Shown here: positions 37,923 to 45,542 of the stretch, piece by piece
Layout of the letters: the number at the start of each line of letters is the position of its first letter
How positions within the stretch are numbered: position 1 is the first letter of the stretch
The notes under the pieces: model-generated
The model's database searches: none
Told to the model about the DNA's origin: nothing
Seen by the model: only the letters and a program-made list of their open reading frames with translations
Made by a program: the position numbers and the translations under genes
DNA from: a virus
Strand: one strand, 5' to 3'
Length of the DNA: 51,276 nt
IMG/VR virus record: IMGVR_UViG_3300025000_000143
Location: 1 to 51,276 of that record

Positions 37923-39077
37923 ATGCCCAAGAAACAACGCAACGTGTTCCAGCGTGGAAGCACCTGGTACATCCGATACGAACTACCCCCCAGTTCGGAC
38001 GGAACAAGAAAACAGAAGATGCAGTCATGCCCAGGACTTGACGAAGACCAGGCTAAACAGCGACTACGAGACATCGAGACGGCGATATACCGAAACTCAT
38101 ATGTTCAACCGTCAAATATCACCGTCTCCGATTACATGCAACAATGGCTCGATCGCAAGGAGTCGGACTTGTCGCCCACCACACACCAGAAATATGTATA
38201 CAACAAGAAACTCTACATCGATGGGAAAGTAGGCCGGCACAAACTCGGAAAACTTCGTCCGGTGGACCTTCAAAAGTGGATCGATGAGTTATGCAAAACC
38301 CTGTCACCTAAGACAGTCCGCAATGCCCACGGGATGCTTCATGCGTGTCTTGACTCCGCGGTACGGATGCAGATCATCCACGCGAACCCGAGCGACATGG
38401 TGGACCTTCCCAGGTACAGGCGTCCGGAAATGAGGACGGCTACCAATGAGGGTATGGCTCAACTGATAAATGCTGTCGAAGGCACGAAATACGACATCCC
38501 GGTGTGGTTGATACTTGGCACAGGTATGCGGAGGTCTGAGGCGCTGGGTCTCAAGTGGATTGATTTTAGGTTGGAAAAGAGAATTGTGGATGGGGTGGAA
38601 GTTGAGTGCGGATCGCTGATTGTGCAGAGGAATTTGGTACAGGTGAAAGGTCAATTGTTAGTTAAAGGCACGAAGACCGAACGGCCACGAATCATCGAGC
38701 TGCCTCAAACACTTGTGGATATATTGATGGAACACCGAGAGGTCCAGCGTCGAACCCACGGGAAGTTAAACGACTGGATCTGCACGGACAACTCCGGTCT
38801 TGTGGTAACGCCTGAATCCATCGGCAAAGCATACACGAAGATCAAACAGACGTATAACTTAACATTCACGCTTCACGGGTTGAGACACACCCAGGCCACT
38901 GAACTAGGCATGGCATACATCCCGATCTCATTGATCAGCAAGCGACTCGGGCATTCCAACATTTCGACAACTCAAAACATCTATACCCATGTGACCCCGA
39001 ACTCGATGGACGGAGCCGTTCAGGTGGTAGACAATATGTTGAGGAGAGCAAAGAAGAAGGCAGGCGAAACAGAGTGA
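37923..39077 (+). CDS. int: Tyrosine-type site-specific integrase
   Basis: 384 aa. Catalytic residues are visible: Arg203 (GTGMRRSEALGL), Lys in KGTKTERPRI, His318 and Arg321 (LHGLRHTQA), His344 (LGHSN) and nucleophile Tyr354 (NIYTH). The N-terminus (WYIRYELPPSSDG, then SAM-like core-binding domain near 65-160) is typical of phage integrases with arm-binding N-termini. Its stop is 2 nt before a row of tandem 12-nt repeats that look like its arm-type sites, and the tmRNA-like core follows. Confidence 0.95.
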   Translation: MPKKQRNVFQRGSTWYIRYELPPSSDGTRKQKMQSCPGLDEDQAKQRLRDIETAIYRNSYVQPSNITVSDYMQQWLDRKESDLSPTTHQKYVYNKKLYIDGKVGRHKLGKLRPVDLQKWIDELCKTLSPKTVRNAHGMLHACLDSAVRMQIIHANPSDMVDLPRYRRPEMRTATNEGMAQLINAVEGTKYDIPVWLILGTGMRRSEALGLKWIDFRLEKRIVDGVEVECGSLIVQRNLVQVKGQLLVKGTKTERPRIIELPQTLVDILMEHREVQRRTHGKLNDWICTDNSGLVVTPESIGKAYTKIKQTYNLTFTLHGLRHTQATELGMAYIPISLISKRLGHSNISTTQNIYTHVTPNSMDGAVQVVDNMLRRAKKKAGETE

Positions 39078-39079
39078 AA

Positions 39080-39112
39080 TTGCACACATTTTTGCACACA
39101 TTTTTGCACACA
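39080..39112 (+). promoter_or_regulatory. Left arm-type integrase sites (three tandem repeats)
   Basis: TTGCACACA at 39080, 39092 and 39104, exactly 12 nt apart. The same 9-mer with the same spacing flanks the att core on the other side. Spacing of about one helical turn suits cooperative Int binding. Confidence 0.75.
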
Positions 39113-39127
39113 TAAGACACACTTTTG

Positions 39128-39191
39128 TATCATACCAGACCTACACCCCCTCTGATTTCACGAGTAAATACAGGTCTGGTATGATATTTTT
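39128..39191 (+). terminator. 15-bp inverted repeat with T-run after int
   Basis: Arms 39128-39142 and 39172-39186 are perfect 15-bp inverted copies (ATCATACCAGACCT/AGGTCTGGTATGAT plus T-A), with a 29-nt loop, followed at once by TTTTT (39187-39191). Rho-independent terminator for the int transcript is likely, although the loop is long; it may also act in recombination. Confidence 0.6.
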
Positions 39192-39199
39192 ATGACATT

Positions 39200-39240
39200 T
39201 AGACGGGTTGGACGGGGTTCAACTCCCCCTGGCGCTACCA
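39200..39240 (+). other. attP core: 3' end of a tmRNA (ssrA) gene
   Basis: TTGGACGGGGTTCAACTCCC followed by CCTGGCGCTACCA has the T-arm/acceptor layout and GGACG-GGGTTCAACTCCC wording of a tmRNA 3' end, ending in CCA. No complete tmRNA is present. It lies between Int-site arrays, so the phage likely recombines into the host ssrA gene and restores its end. The T-stem is one base short of the usual 5 bp, a possible phage-specific change. Confidence 0.8.
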
Positions 39241-39273
39241 TTTTCCCCTCGTAAAACGGGCTGAAAATCAAGT

Positions 39274-39294
39274 TTGCACACAATTTTGCACACA
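39274..39294 (+). promoter_or_regulatory. Right arm-type integrase sites (two tandem repeats)
   Basis: TTGCACACA at 39274 and 39286, again 12 nt apart, in the same direction as the left array. With the left array they bracket the core, giving 3 + 2 arm sites. Confidence 0.75.
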
Positions 39295-39318
39295 AAGTGC
39301 AGAAAACTCACGGGCTAC

Positions 39319-39729
39319 TCAATCGTCAACGACAAACGCTCCGACAGTCCTGTCCGCCCAGTATTGATTCCATTTATAGTTTTGATTGGCGTATAGCCAG
39401 TTGCCATGCTTGAGGGCTATGTGACCAGCCGCCCGTCTGTTTTTCCCAGTGCCGACCCAGCCACAATTTTTGAAGTACATCAGATAAACTTTATCAGGGT
39501 CTAGTGGGCTATGCGACCGTTTGAATCCATATTTGGCAGGATCCTTTGCCAGTTCATTGTAATTGGCGATTGCCGTGTTTCGTGGCGCTGCCAACGGAGG
39601 GGGTAGAGTTATCCCCGCTTGGCTGAGTGATAGCCTCACGGCTTCGAGACACCTCGATGCAGTATGGCCTTTGTGTGAGCGTTGCCACGATTGCAGATAC
39701 GCGATTGCTGATGATAGTTTATCAGCCAT
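39319..39729 (-). CDS. CHAP/NlpC-like cell-wall hydrolase (probable endolysin)
   Basis: 136 aa from ATG with GGAGG 7 nt upstream. A conserved Cys appears in TASRCLEAVRLSLSQAG and a His in AAGHIALKHGNW, with an Asn/Trp-rich end (YANQNYKWNQYWAD), the Cys-His arrangement of CHAP/NlpC amidases. It lies directly downstream of two holin-like genes on the minus strand, which supports a lysis function. Low certainty over family, but good over role. Confidence 0.65.
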   Translation of the reverse strand: MADKLSSAIAYLQSWQRSHKGHTASRCLEAVRLSLSQAGITLPPPLAAPRNTAIANYNELAKDPAKYGFKRSHSPLDPDKVYLMYFKNCGWVGTGKNRRAAGHIALKHGNWLYANQNYKWNQYWADRTVGAFVVDD

Positions 39730-39731
39730 GA

Positions 39732-39935
39732 TCACACCTCCTCTGTCCGACCGAAAAGATAGTTAATACTCACATTCAGCCTGCCGGAAAGCGCAAGCAC
39801 CTCCGCCGAGCATGGATATTCTTTGTTGTCAATGTAGTCCTGTAGATTGCATATCGGGATTCCTGTATGTATCGAGAGTTCCGGTATGGTGAGATTCGCA
39901 CGTTCCATTGCCTCTTTGATTTTGTTGCCGATCAT
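39732..39935 (-). CDS. XRE/Cro-type HTH protein in lysis operon (67 aa)
   Basis: KIKEAMERANLTIPELSIHT, then IPICNLQDYI: an HTH of Cro/CI type. GGGAGG precedes the ATG; a 10-bp-stem hairpin sits just upstream. Overlaps the lysin gene by 4 nt. Its presence inside the lysis operon is unusual and may time lysis or control the operon itself. Confidence 0.65.
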   Translation of the reverse strand: MIGNKIKEAMERANLTIPELSIHTGIPICNLQDYIDNKEYPCSAEVLALSGRLNVSINYLFGRTEEV

Positions 39936-39950
39936 TGGTTTATACCTCCC

Positions 39951-39975
39951 AACTGTTAAGACTTCCTTAACCGTT
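39951..39975 (-). promoter_or_regulatory. Hairpin next to the HTH ribosome-binding site
   Basis: GTTAAG (39955-39960) and CTTAAC (39966-39971) with AAC/GTT extension around a single mismatch, 5-nt loop. It overlaps the ribosome-binding region of the HTH gene, so it could be an operator or a translational control structure. Confidence 0.45.
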
Positions 39976-40166
39976 CATTTCACGATACCGGATAACTTTT
40001 GAGCTATGATAAGCTCGTCTATCTTGTCAGCAAGCCCAAGAGCCGTGAGGATTTCACGGATTGTTTCATCTCCGAGATTGACCTTGATAGGACGCGGCCA
40101 TATCTTGATCTTGATCCGAGTGTGGATAGTATCAAAGGTAGCGGATTCGCCACTGTTAAACTTCAT
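39975..40166 (-). CDS. Small hypothetical protein (63 aa)
   Basis: MKFNSGESATFDTIHTRIKI opening, basic beta-like stretch (KIWPRPIKVNLGDETI), then a helix (LGLADKIDELIIAQKL). No family. It shares a TGATG junction with the holin-like gene upstream. Confidence 0.55.
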   Translation of the reverse strand: MKFNSGESATFDTIHTRIKIKIWPRPIKVNLGDETIREILTALGLADKIDELIIAQKLSGIVK

Positions 40167-40393
40167 CAGTAAGTCACCGCCTTAGACTTCGCATGTTCGC
40201 GAATGTACTTTTGCGCAAACTCAATCACAAAGTAGATCACCGGAAGCCATCCTGCCGCTTTCGGATCACCTTGCAGTGCCCCTTGCAACCATCCTGCCCA
40301 GTGTTCGAGGGCAAATGCGAGTAGTGCTGTTCCGGCCAGAGTGCCGAACCTGCGCACGATTGCGCCTAGTGTGATAAGCAGTGCTTTGTTCAT
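40166..40393 (-). CDS. Small holin-like membrane protein (75 aa)
   Basis: Hydrophobic stretches at about residues 4-26 (ALLITLGAIVRRFGTLAGTA) and 45-60 (WLPVIYFVIEFAQKYI), with a basic C-terminus (REHAKSKAVTY). Size and position in a lysis block fit a holin or spanin-type protein. Coupled to its neighbours. Confidence 0.6.
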   Translation of the reverse strand: MNKALLITLGAIVRRFGTLAGTALLAFALEHWAGWLQGALQGDPKAAGWLPVIYFVIEFAQKYIREHAKSKAVTY

Positions 40394-40396
40394 GAT

Positions 40397-40855
40397 TTAA
40401 TTACCTCCTCGATTATTATCATACGTTACGTTTCTCAGTCTCTCAGCAATCTTCGACAACCATTCCGGCGGTTCGATCCCACATCGCCGTGTGTTTCTGA
40501 GAATGCTCCACAACTCATACCCCGCCAGCCCTATCAGCGTGGTATCCATGATCTTGCCCTCTGTGCAAATGCCGACCAGCAGAGGACTTGCAACGTCTAC
40601 CCTGTGGAGAGCTATCAGCAGGATGAGATATGCCAATGTTTTCTTGAACCCTCTCACCGCCTTTTCCCAGCACACCCGCTCACCTTGTATCGAAGTTGCA
40701 AGCAAAGCAAGTGCCCAGTCGCAGAGCAGGAGTGCGAGAAATGTCGAGAATAGTACATTCGAGCCTCCATAGGCAGCTACAAACGCCGTGTAAATCCAGG
40801 GAAGTACGCTTGTGCCAGTCTCGCGGGCAGCGGATTCCAGTCGATGCGGGGTCAT
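40397..40855 (-). CDS. Phage holin (holin_4-like) protein (152 aa)
   Basis: Three hydrophobic helices, e.g. LPWIYTAFVAAYGGSNVLFS, FLALLLCDWALALLATSIQG and AYLILLIALHRVDVASPLLV, and a polar C-terminus. The order helix, FLALL-CDWxLxLL, then charged middle resembles phi29/Cp-1-type (Phage_holin_4) holins. GAGGTG 5 nt before the ATG. First gene of the lysis operon. Confidence 0.7.
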   Translation of the reverse strand: MTPHRLESAARETGTSVLPWIYTAFVAAYGGSNVLFSTFLALLLCDWALALLATSIQGERVCWEKAVRGFKKTLAYLILLIALHRVDVASPLLVGICTEGKIMDTTLIGLAGYELWSILRNTRRCGIEPPEWLSKIAERLRNVTYDNNRGGN

Positions 40856-40870
40856 CTATTCACCTCGGTT

Positions 40871-40900
40871 TGTTGGATTTTGTTGGATTTTGTTGGATTG
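40871..40900. repeat. Three tandem 10-bp repeats upstream of the lysis operon
   Basis: TGTTGGATTT, TGTTGGATTT, TGTTGGATTG in a row, starting 16 nt upstream of the holin start codon. One helical turn each: candidate binding sites for a regulator of lysis transcription. Confidence 0.55.
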
Positions 40901-40911
40901 GTGGTGCGAAT

Positions 40912-40926
40912 TTCCACGCGGAATAT
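40912..40926. promoter_or_regulatory. Second copy of the ATTCC-GCGT-GGAA palindrome
   Basis: Inverse copy of a 15-bp sequence at 33419-33433; lies between the divergent lysis and acyltransferase promoters. Possibly a shared operator. Confidence 0.35.
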
Positions 40927-40964
40927 TTTGAAACAAGTAGAGTGCGTCATTAAATAAAAAGTAG

Positions 40965-40992
40965 TTGACATGTTGTGCAACTATGCTATAAT
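40965..40992 (+). promoter_or_regulatory. Consensus sigma70 promoter of the acyltransferase operon (leaderless)
   Basis: TTGACA (40965-40970) and TATAAT (40987-40992) with a 16-nt spacer. The ATG of the first gene begins at 40999, 7 nt after the -10 box, where transcription should start, so the mRNA is probably leaderless. A GTTG/CAAC pair in the spacer may be an operator. Confidence 0.8.
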
Positions 40993-40998
40993 GGGTAT

Positions 40999-41406
40999 AT
41001 GAAAAACAATACATTCGGCAACCGAGTCCGTGAACTTCGGTGTGTTAACGGTTTGAGTTTGCGCGATGCGGCAGACAAACTACATATCCACTACTCATAT
41101 CTGAGCAGAATAGAAACGGGAGTATATCCCGCGCCTTCTGAGGCAGTAGTAGAAAACATGGATGACCTCTTATATGCAGGTTATGGCGACTCTTTGTTAT
41201 CAATCGCATTCCCCGACTATCAAACACACTGTGCGCTAAACTCTCTGCTAGCACTATGTATGGTGATTGATGGAGAATCCAGCACTACGGAAAAGTGCTT
41301 TAAAGCGTTGGCTCGAAATCATGCCAGTCATCCATGTTGGCCTATCGCTTCGTCGTTTCACGACAAGATTGCAAAATACTTGAATCGAGAGGAGGCCACC
41401 CGATGA
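40999..41406 (+). CDS. XRE-family HTH regulator of the conversion operon (135 aa)
   Basis: The ATG (MKNNTFGNRVREL) lies 7 nt after the -10 box. HTH: GLSLRDAADKLHIHYSYLSR, then IETGVYPAPSE. The C-terminal part is unrecognised (Cys/His residues in ARNHASHPCWP). It probably controls its own operon, as with CI from PRM. Its stop overlaps the next ATG by 4 nt. Confidence 0.75.
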   Translation: MKNNTFGNRVRELRCVNGLSLRDAADKLHIHYSYLSRIETGVYPAPSEAVVENMDDLLYAGYGDSLLSIAFPDYQTHCALNSLLALCMVIDGESSTTEKCFKALARNHASHPCWPIASSFHDKIAKYLNREEATR

Positions 41407-41621
41407 CCACCAACCCATCGAACATTGATATCCACGACATCCAAAGTAGAGCATGTTGGCTTTGTGCTCATGGCGGCGAACGCGTGGAACGATGCGAGGT
41501 TTTCGGCTGTGATCTACCATCCAACACTACCCCTACAACTAGAGAGTCGGATACCTCGCATTTGTTCCTGATGCGATTCATTGCCAATCATTGCGAATAT
41601 TTCGAAAGGATGAAGCCATGA
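41403..41621 (+). CDS. Cys-rich small protein (72 aa)
   Basis: ACWLCAHGGERVERCEVFGC carries four Cys residues, a possible zinc site; the rest is polar and helical (FLMRFIANHCEYFERM). ATGA overlaps on both sides give coupled translation with the HTH gene and the next small gene. No family recognised. Confidence 0.6.
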   Translation: MTTNPSNIDIHDIQSRACWLCAHGGERVERCEVFGCDLPSNTTPTTRESDTSHLFLMRFIANHCEYFERMKP

Positions 41622-41824
41622 CCACTTCATATCTTCGTAAATTATTTACTGGCATAACGGATCTGAACGATCTTCGCGGAGTAATCAAGCCTGCTGATAT
41701 ACTCCAAGTCTTGGATGAGCACGACGCGATACTAAAGTGTTTCACGCAGGCCAATACAAAATTAATAGATATCGGGTACCGATATGATGAGAACAGTGAC
41801 TCATATAAGGAGTCCTCCCGATGA
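41618..41824 (+). CDS. Small hypothetical protein (68 aa)
   Basis: MTTSYLRKLFTGITDLNDLR opening; helical middle (ADILQVLDEHDAILKCFTQA). ATGA overlaps with both neighbours. No family; its coupling to the acyltransferase suggests a related role. Confidence 0.6.
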   Translation: MTTSYLRKLFTGITDLNDLRGVIKPADILQVLDEHDAILKCFTQANTKLIDIGYRYDENSDSYKESSR

Positions 41825-43008
41825 TCACCACTATTCCCGCCACCCCCACAAAACGATTCGCCGTGATAGATGGACTGCGAGGAGTTGCCATACTCTGGGT
41901 TACGCTTGTTCACCTCCCTGGCCCGTGGTTGTCACCTGACTATGAGATCGTGCCGTGGACTCTTGGTTCATGGATTCGCTCAGGCGCGTTTGGTGTACCG
42001 CTGTTCTTCGCCTTGTCGGGATTCTGCTTGTTCTACCCGATGATAAAAGATGGTACTTTCAAGTTGAACCTTAAAAACTTCTGGATGCGTCGACTGCTCC
42101 GAATCTATCCATCGTACCTGATTAGTGTCTGCATACTCTCTGCGATATGGTATCACCAGACCCGCGATGTTAATTGGTTGTTTCATGTTGGAACGCATTT
42201 AACGTTCATCTATCCCTATTTCCAATCCGCCCTACACTCGATAAACGGCCCGTGGTGGAGTCTTGGAATCGAAGATCAGTATTACATCGTCCTGCCGATA
42301 ATCGCATATCTGATGTACAAGAGATTCATTTCTGCACTGATTGGGCTTGTTGCGGTATCAGTTATTTGGTGTGCGTTTCTCTCATCGAAAACCGATCAAG
42401 ACAACGTAAGATACTTGATGGAAATGCTCCCTGCCATGCTTCCTCAATTCCTCGTAGGCATGATTGCCGCATGGATTTATGCGAAACAGTACCAATTTGG
42501 CAAGGCTGATATCGCGTGTCTTTGGATAATGGGACTATTCGGCATTCTCATTTCCCCCCATCTTTACACTTGGTTTTATCCGACTCGCTACCCGATCACG
42601 GCAACGAGCGTCTACGTGCTATCATCGCCCTGTTGGGGATGCTTGATACTCGCTGCCCTCAGTTCGCCTAAAAGCATAGGTTCGCGCATACTGTCGAGCA
42701 ATATCATGGTATGGCTTGGTACAATCTCATATAGCCTGTACCTGTACAACATGATCGACCGCCCGATAATGAAGGTACTGTTGCCGAATGTACCGCAATA
42801 CACTTTTGCCTATGCTGCCATAGCCTTGCCGATAGTCCTGTCGATTGGTGCGCTTGGTTACTATGCCATCGAATCGCCGTTCATGCGACTCCGTGAGCGA
42901 ATGATTGCTAAATCTCAGGCTGAACCCAAGAATCATCATGCACAAGTTGACCGCCGACAATCGAGAACGCGCCAGAGCGTTCCTGTAGAGCGTCCACAAG
43001 AAGCATAG
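41821..43008 (+). CDS. Acyltransferase-3 family O-acetyltransferase (OafA-like)
   Basis: 395 aa. VIDGLRGVAILWVTLVHLPG is the hallmark N-terminal motif, with His-containing helix 1. About ten hydrophobic helices follow (e.g. VPLFFALSGFCLFYPM; FLVGMIAAWIYAKQ). The enzyme would O-acetylate a cell-surface polysaccharide from the membrane, a classic phage seroconversion that blocks superinfection. The last 30 residues (EPKNHHAQVDRRQSRTRQSV) are low-complexity and lie antisense to a tail gene. Confidence 0.85.
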   Translation: MITTIPATPTKRFAVIDGLRGVAILWVTLVHLPGPWLSPDYEIVPWTLGSWIRSGAFGVPLFFALSGFCLFYPMIKDGTFKLNLKNFWMRRLLRIYPSYLISVCILSAIWYHQTRDVNWLFHVGTHLTFIYPYFQSALHSINGPWWSLGIEDQYYIVLPIIAYLMYKRFISALIGLVAVSVIWCAFLSSKTDQDNVRYLMEMLPAMLPQFLVGMIAAWIYAKQYQFGKADIACLWIMGLFGILISPHLYTWFYPTRYPITATSVYVLSSPCWGCLILAALSSPKSIGSRILSSNIMVWLGTISYSLYLYNMIDRPIMKVLLPNVPQYTFAYAAIALPIVLSIGALGYYAIESPFMRLRERMIAKSQAEPKNHHAQVDRRQSRTRQSVPVERPQEA

Positions 43009-43147
43009 TGCCGTTTGGTGTGTCAACGGTATCAGTTGATTCATCGTCTACGTAAATCCCGATCTGTGTTTCATCGTCCCATGATCGAGGTTTCTTAGCG
43101 TAGACACCATTAACTCTATTATCCCATTTGAAAGTAGAAACCCACAT
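42908..43147 (-). CDS. Tail-fibre-associated small protein (79 aa)
   Basis: ATG with GGAG 5 nt upstream, just after the tail-fibre stop. Reads WVSTFKWDNRVNGVYAKKP, then DESTDTVDTPNGTMLLVDAL, acidic and beta-like; it could be a fibre tip, tail-fibre assembly or receptor-binding accessory. Its 3' end overlaps the end of the acyltransferase gene on the other strand by 101 nt. Confidence 0.6.
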   Translation of the reverse strand: MWVSTFKWDNRVNGVYAKKPRSWDDETQIGIYVDDESTDTVDTPNGTMLLVDALQERSGAFSIVGGQLVHDDSWVQPEI

Positions 43148-43155
43148 AATCACTC

Positions 43156-45534
43156 CTATGGTATTTTGTAAATGCTCATTGCCATACCAGTATTAGTCGA
43201 AGTCAGCATACTGCTAAGTGTTACCGCTGATGCAGTCGCACCACTATTGGCCGTCACTATCAAAACGATCTCGCCAACCCCAAGAGCCGAGCCTGAACCC
43301 GCAGTAGTAACAATGCCGATCATTGGCAGGATAACGTTTCTATAGATTGCCGAACCCATGCTAGGCCCGTAAGTCGAAGCATCTTCGCTTGCGGTAAACA
43401 GCTTTCCGCGCGTACCATCTGATGATGATACCGTAAGTGAAATACCCGGTCTGATCTTTGTACGTGCGAAGCTTCCGGGGATATCTCCCATAATAGGCAC
43501 TTGGATTATTCCTGTCGAACCTCCGAGCGTCCACCCAGCAGGTGCTACCGAATCACGCGCAAACGAACCATCGACAACCGCAGTTCCAAGCGGCAATTTA
43601 TGAAGCACAGACTCGCCCATCATGGCCGTATTATGAGTTGCCCCATTACTGGTATTGCCAACGCCAGAGGTTACAGGCATGAGCCACTCAGGACGAAACA
43701 ATATCTGGACAACATCCCCCGGCACTTCTACTCTTTGGTTTGGCAACTGGTAATACTGCAAACTCGCAATCCTCATGGTCGTACCAGACCCGCCACACGT
43801 CACCCTGATCGTATGCACGCCTGCCGCAATCGCAGACATCGTGTAAGTTTGCGTAGTCTGATCCCACGTGCCGTGACTCGCACCGTCAAGGAGCACCGGA
43901 CAAGCAACCCTTGGAGCAGTCCCAGTAGCCGACCGATCAAGCACAATGTTGCTAGTGCCATCTGTGCGGATTGTTGCCTCAAAGTAATCGGGTATCGTGC
44001 TGGTATACCTGAACCCTGTTGTGCTTGTCCATGTGCCAGACCAAGTAGCGATCCCGTTGTTGTCGGTCGCCGCGTTGCCGAATACTCGTGTGACTGATGC
44101 AGGAGTCGCATTACCTGTGGAGAGCGTGCCTTGCAGGAGTTTCTCGAAAGTCTCTTCCAATAGCCACTGAGCGTTGAGCGTTCGATTCGCCCAGAGCATA
44201 GCAACAGTTAAGGCGATAGGGCAATATATAGCGTCGAAGTATGCCTTGAGTTGCGCTTTGAGGTTCGACCATGAACAGCGTTTTAACAACCCTGATACTG
44301 AGTCCATGATAGCGAATTGGTCAGCATCAACGAGCGTGACCTTTGCCGTTGCCGATGCAATCAGCGCACCTTCACTCGTGAGCGTATCTCCGCCTGCGTT
44401 GTCGTCGACGTACTTCTTCGTCGCTACGTCGAGGTCGACCACAGGAGCAATCGTCTTGATGTTGCTGGTGAAGCTCTTGACCCCTGCCACGGTTTCGTCG
44501 CTCGTGGTGTGGACGACTGCCGTATCGAGCGCAAGCGAGGTAATCGACACTCCGGAATCCTCGATCATCTTGCCGGTAACACCGTCGAACGTTGCGACAT
44601 GCCCATCAACAGCCGATGCCGGGCCGCTTACATCTCCACTACCGCCCACGCCTGCCACAACGGGAGTGACTAAGTACGAGTACCTCTCAGTGCCCCCGTA
44701 GACAAGGTGGATATCATAATCGAATACGCTGGTATTCTTGCCGTATACCTTTACAACGAGCCTGTCCGTAGGATCGATAGCGTAAGCAGGCTGAACGCTC
44801 GTTATCAGGTTTCTTGAGAGGGAAGTTGGTATCGCTCCGGTTTGCACAGAGAACAGAAGTGATTCCACACCGATTGCACTACGAACATACACATCGAATA
44901 TGATCGAGCTGTAACCAGAAGAGGATACAGATCCACTAACGGAGTTGGCCCGTGACCAGGTGTAGAACGTCCAAACCCCACCCCCTATGAGTGTGCCGCC
45001 GATGCCGTCAGCATCCGTAGCGAACGAGTGTATCAGCACCTTGCTACCATTCACAGAGGTTGCGTATTGATCCACTTCGGTCGCCTCGTCCGGAGTCGGC
45101 GACAATCCGAGATATCCGCTTATCTCAGATGCGGAATTCACGTAGTAGTTGACACCGTTTCCGTTCTGAATCGCAGGCTGCGAATGATTCCCCACATAGG
45201 TAACAATCGCCGCTTCGGTCGGTATGTTGGTATCGCTGTTGTCCTCCATTGCGCCATCGGTAGAGATCAGCACGCCGCTGTCAACGATGTCCTTCCCGGT
45301 TGTGCCGCTAAACAGAGCAATGCCGCCATCCACGGAAGACGACGGCAGAGTCGGCATGTCCTCGTACACTTCATCCAGAGCGTGCTTGACCGTAGTCCAT
45401 TCGTTGGCGCCCGCCTTCATGTACGATACGAGTATGGATCCTGCCTCACTAGTCCCGGCCCTGCGGCCCAGGTAGTAGGAGAGTTGGCCTGCATCTCTGA
45501 ATATTTTTTCATAACCTTGATTGTTCCCTGCCAT
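43156..45534 (-). CDS. Tail fibre / receptor-binding protein
   Basis: 792 aa. N-terminal adhesin-like region (QLSYYLGRRAGTSEAGSILV) to about residue 100. The middle repeats the fibre pattern FDGVTGKMIEDSGVSI and IALFSGTTGKDIVDSGVLIS (two copies), then VAGVKSFTSNIKTIAPVV and ATKKYVDDNAGG, all typical of phage tail fibres. The C-terminal half is beta-rich and Gly/Ser/Thr-rich. AGGGGG precedes the ATG. The C-terminus probably determines host range and is likely recombined often. Confidence 0.8.
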   Translation of the reverse strand: MAGNNQGYEKIFRDAGQLSYYLGRRAGTSEAGSILVSYMKAGANEWTTVKHALDEVYEDMPTLPSSSVDGGIALFSGTTGKDIVDSGVLISTDGAMEDNSDTNIPTEAAIVTYVGNHSQPAIQNGNGVNYYVNSASEISGYLGLSPTPDEATEVDQYATSVNGSKVLIHSFATDADGIGGTLIGGGVWTFYTWSRANSVSGSVSSSGYSSIIFDVYVRSAIGVESLLFSVQTGAIPTSLSRNLITSVQPAYAIDPTDRLVVKVYGKNTSVFDYDIHLVYGGTERYSYLVTPVVAGVGGSGDVSGPASAVDGHVATFDGVTGKMIEDSGVSITSLALDTAVVHTTSDETVAGVKSFTSNIKTIAPVVDLDVATKKYVDDNAGGDTLTSEGALIASATAKVTLVDADQFAIMDSVSGLLKRCSWSNLKAQLKAYFDAIYCPIALTVAMLWANRTLNAQWLLEETFEKLLQGTLSTGNATPASVTRVFGNAATDNNGIATWSGTWTSTTGFRYTSTIPDYFEATIRTDGTSNIVLDRSATGTAPRVACPVLLDGASHGTWDQTTQTYTMSAIAAGVHTIRVTCGGSGTTMRIASLQYYQLPNQRVEVPGDVVQILFRPEWLMPVTSGVGNTSNGATHNTAMMGESVLHKLPLGTAVVDGSFARDSVAPAGWTLGGSTGIIQVPIMGDIPGSFARTKIRPGISLTVSSSDGTRGKLFTASEDASTYGPSMGSAIYRNVILPMIGIVTTAGSGSALGVGEIVLIVTANSGATASAVTLSSMLTSTNTGMAMSIYKIP

Positions 45535-45542
45535 GAGTCCCC

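Noticed and set aside
39200-39240. Complete tRNA or tmRNA gene
   Set aside because: Only the 3' arm is present with no matching 5' acceptor upstream, so it is an att-site fragment. No full tRNA genes were seen elsewhere by eye.
39080-39294. CRISPR array from regular 9-mer repeats
   Set aside because: Repeat is too short, the spacing is 12 nt, and the placement around an att core shows integrase arm sites.
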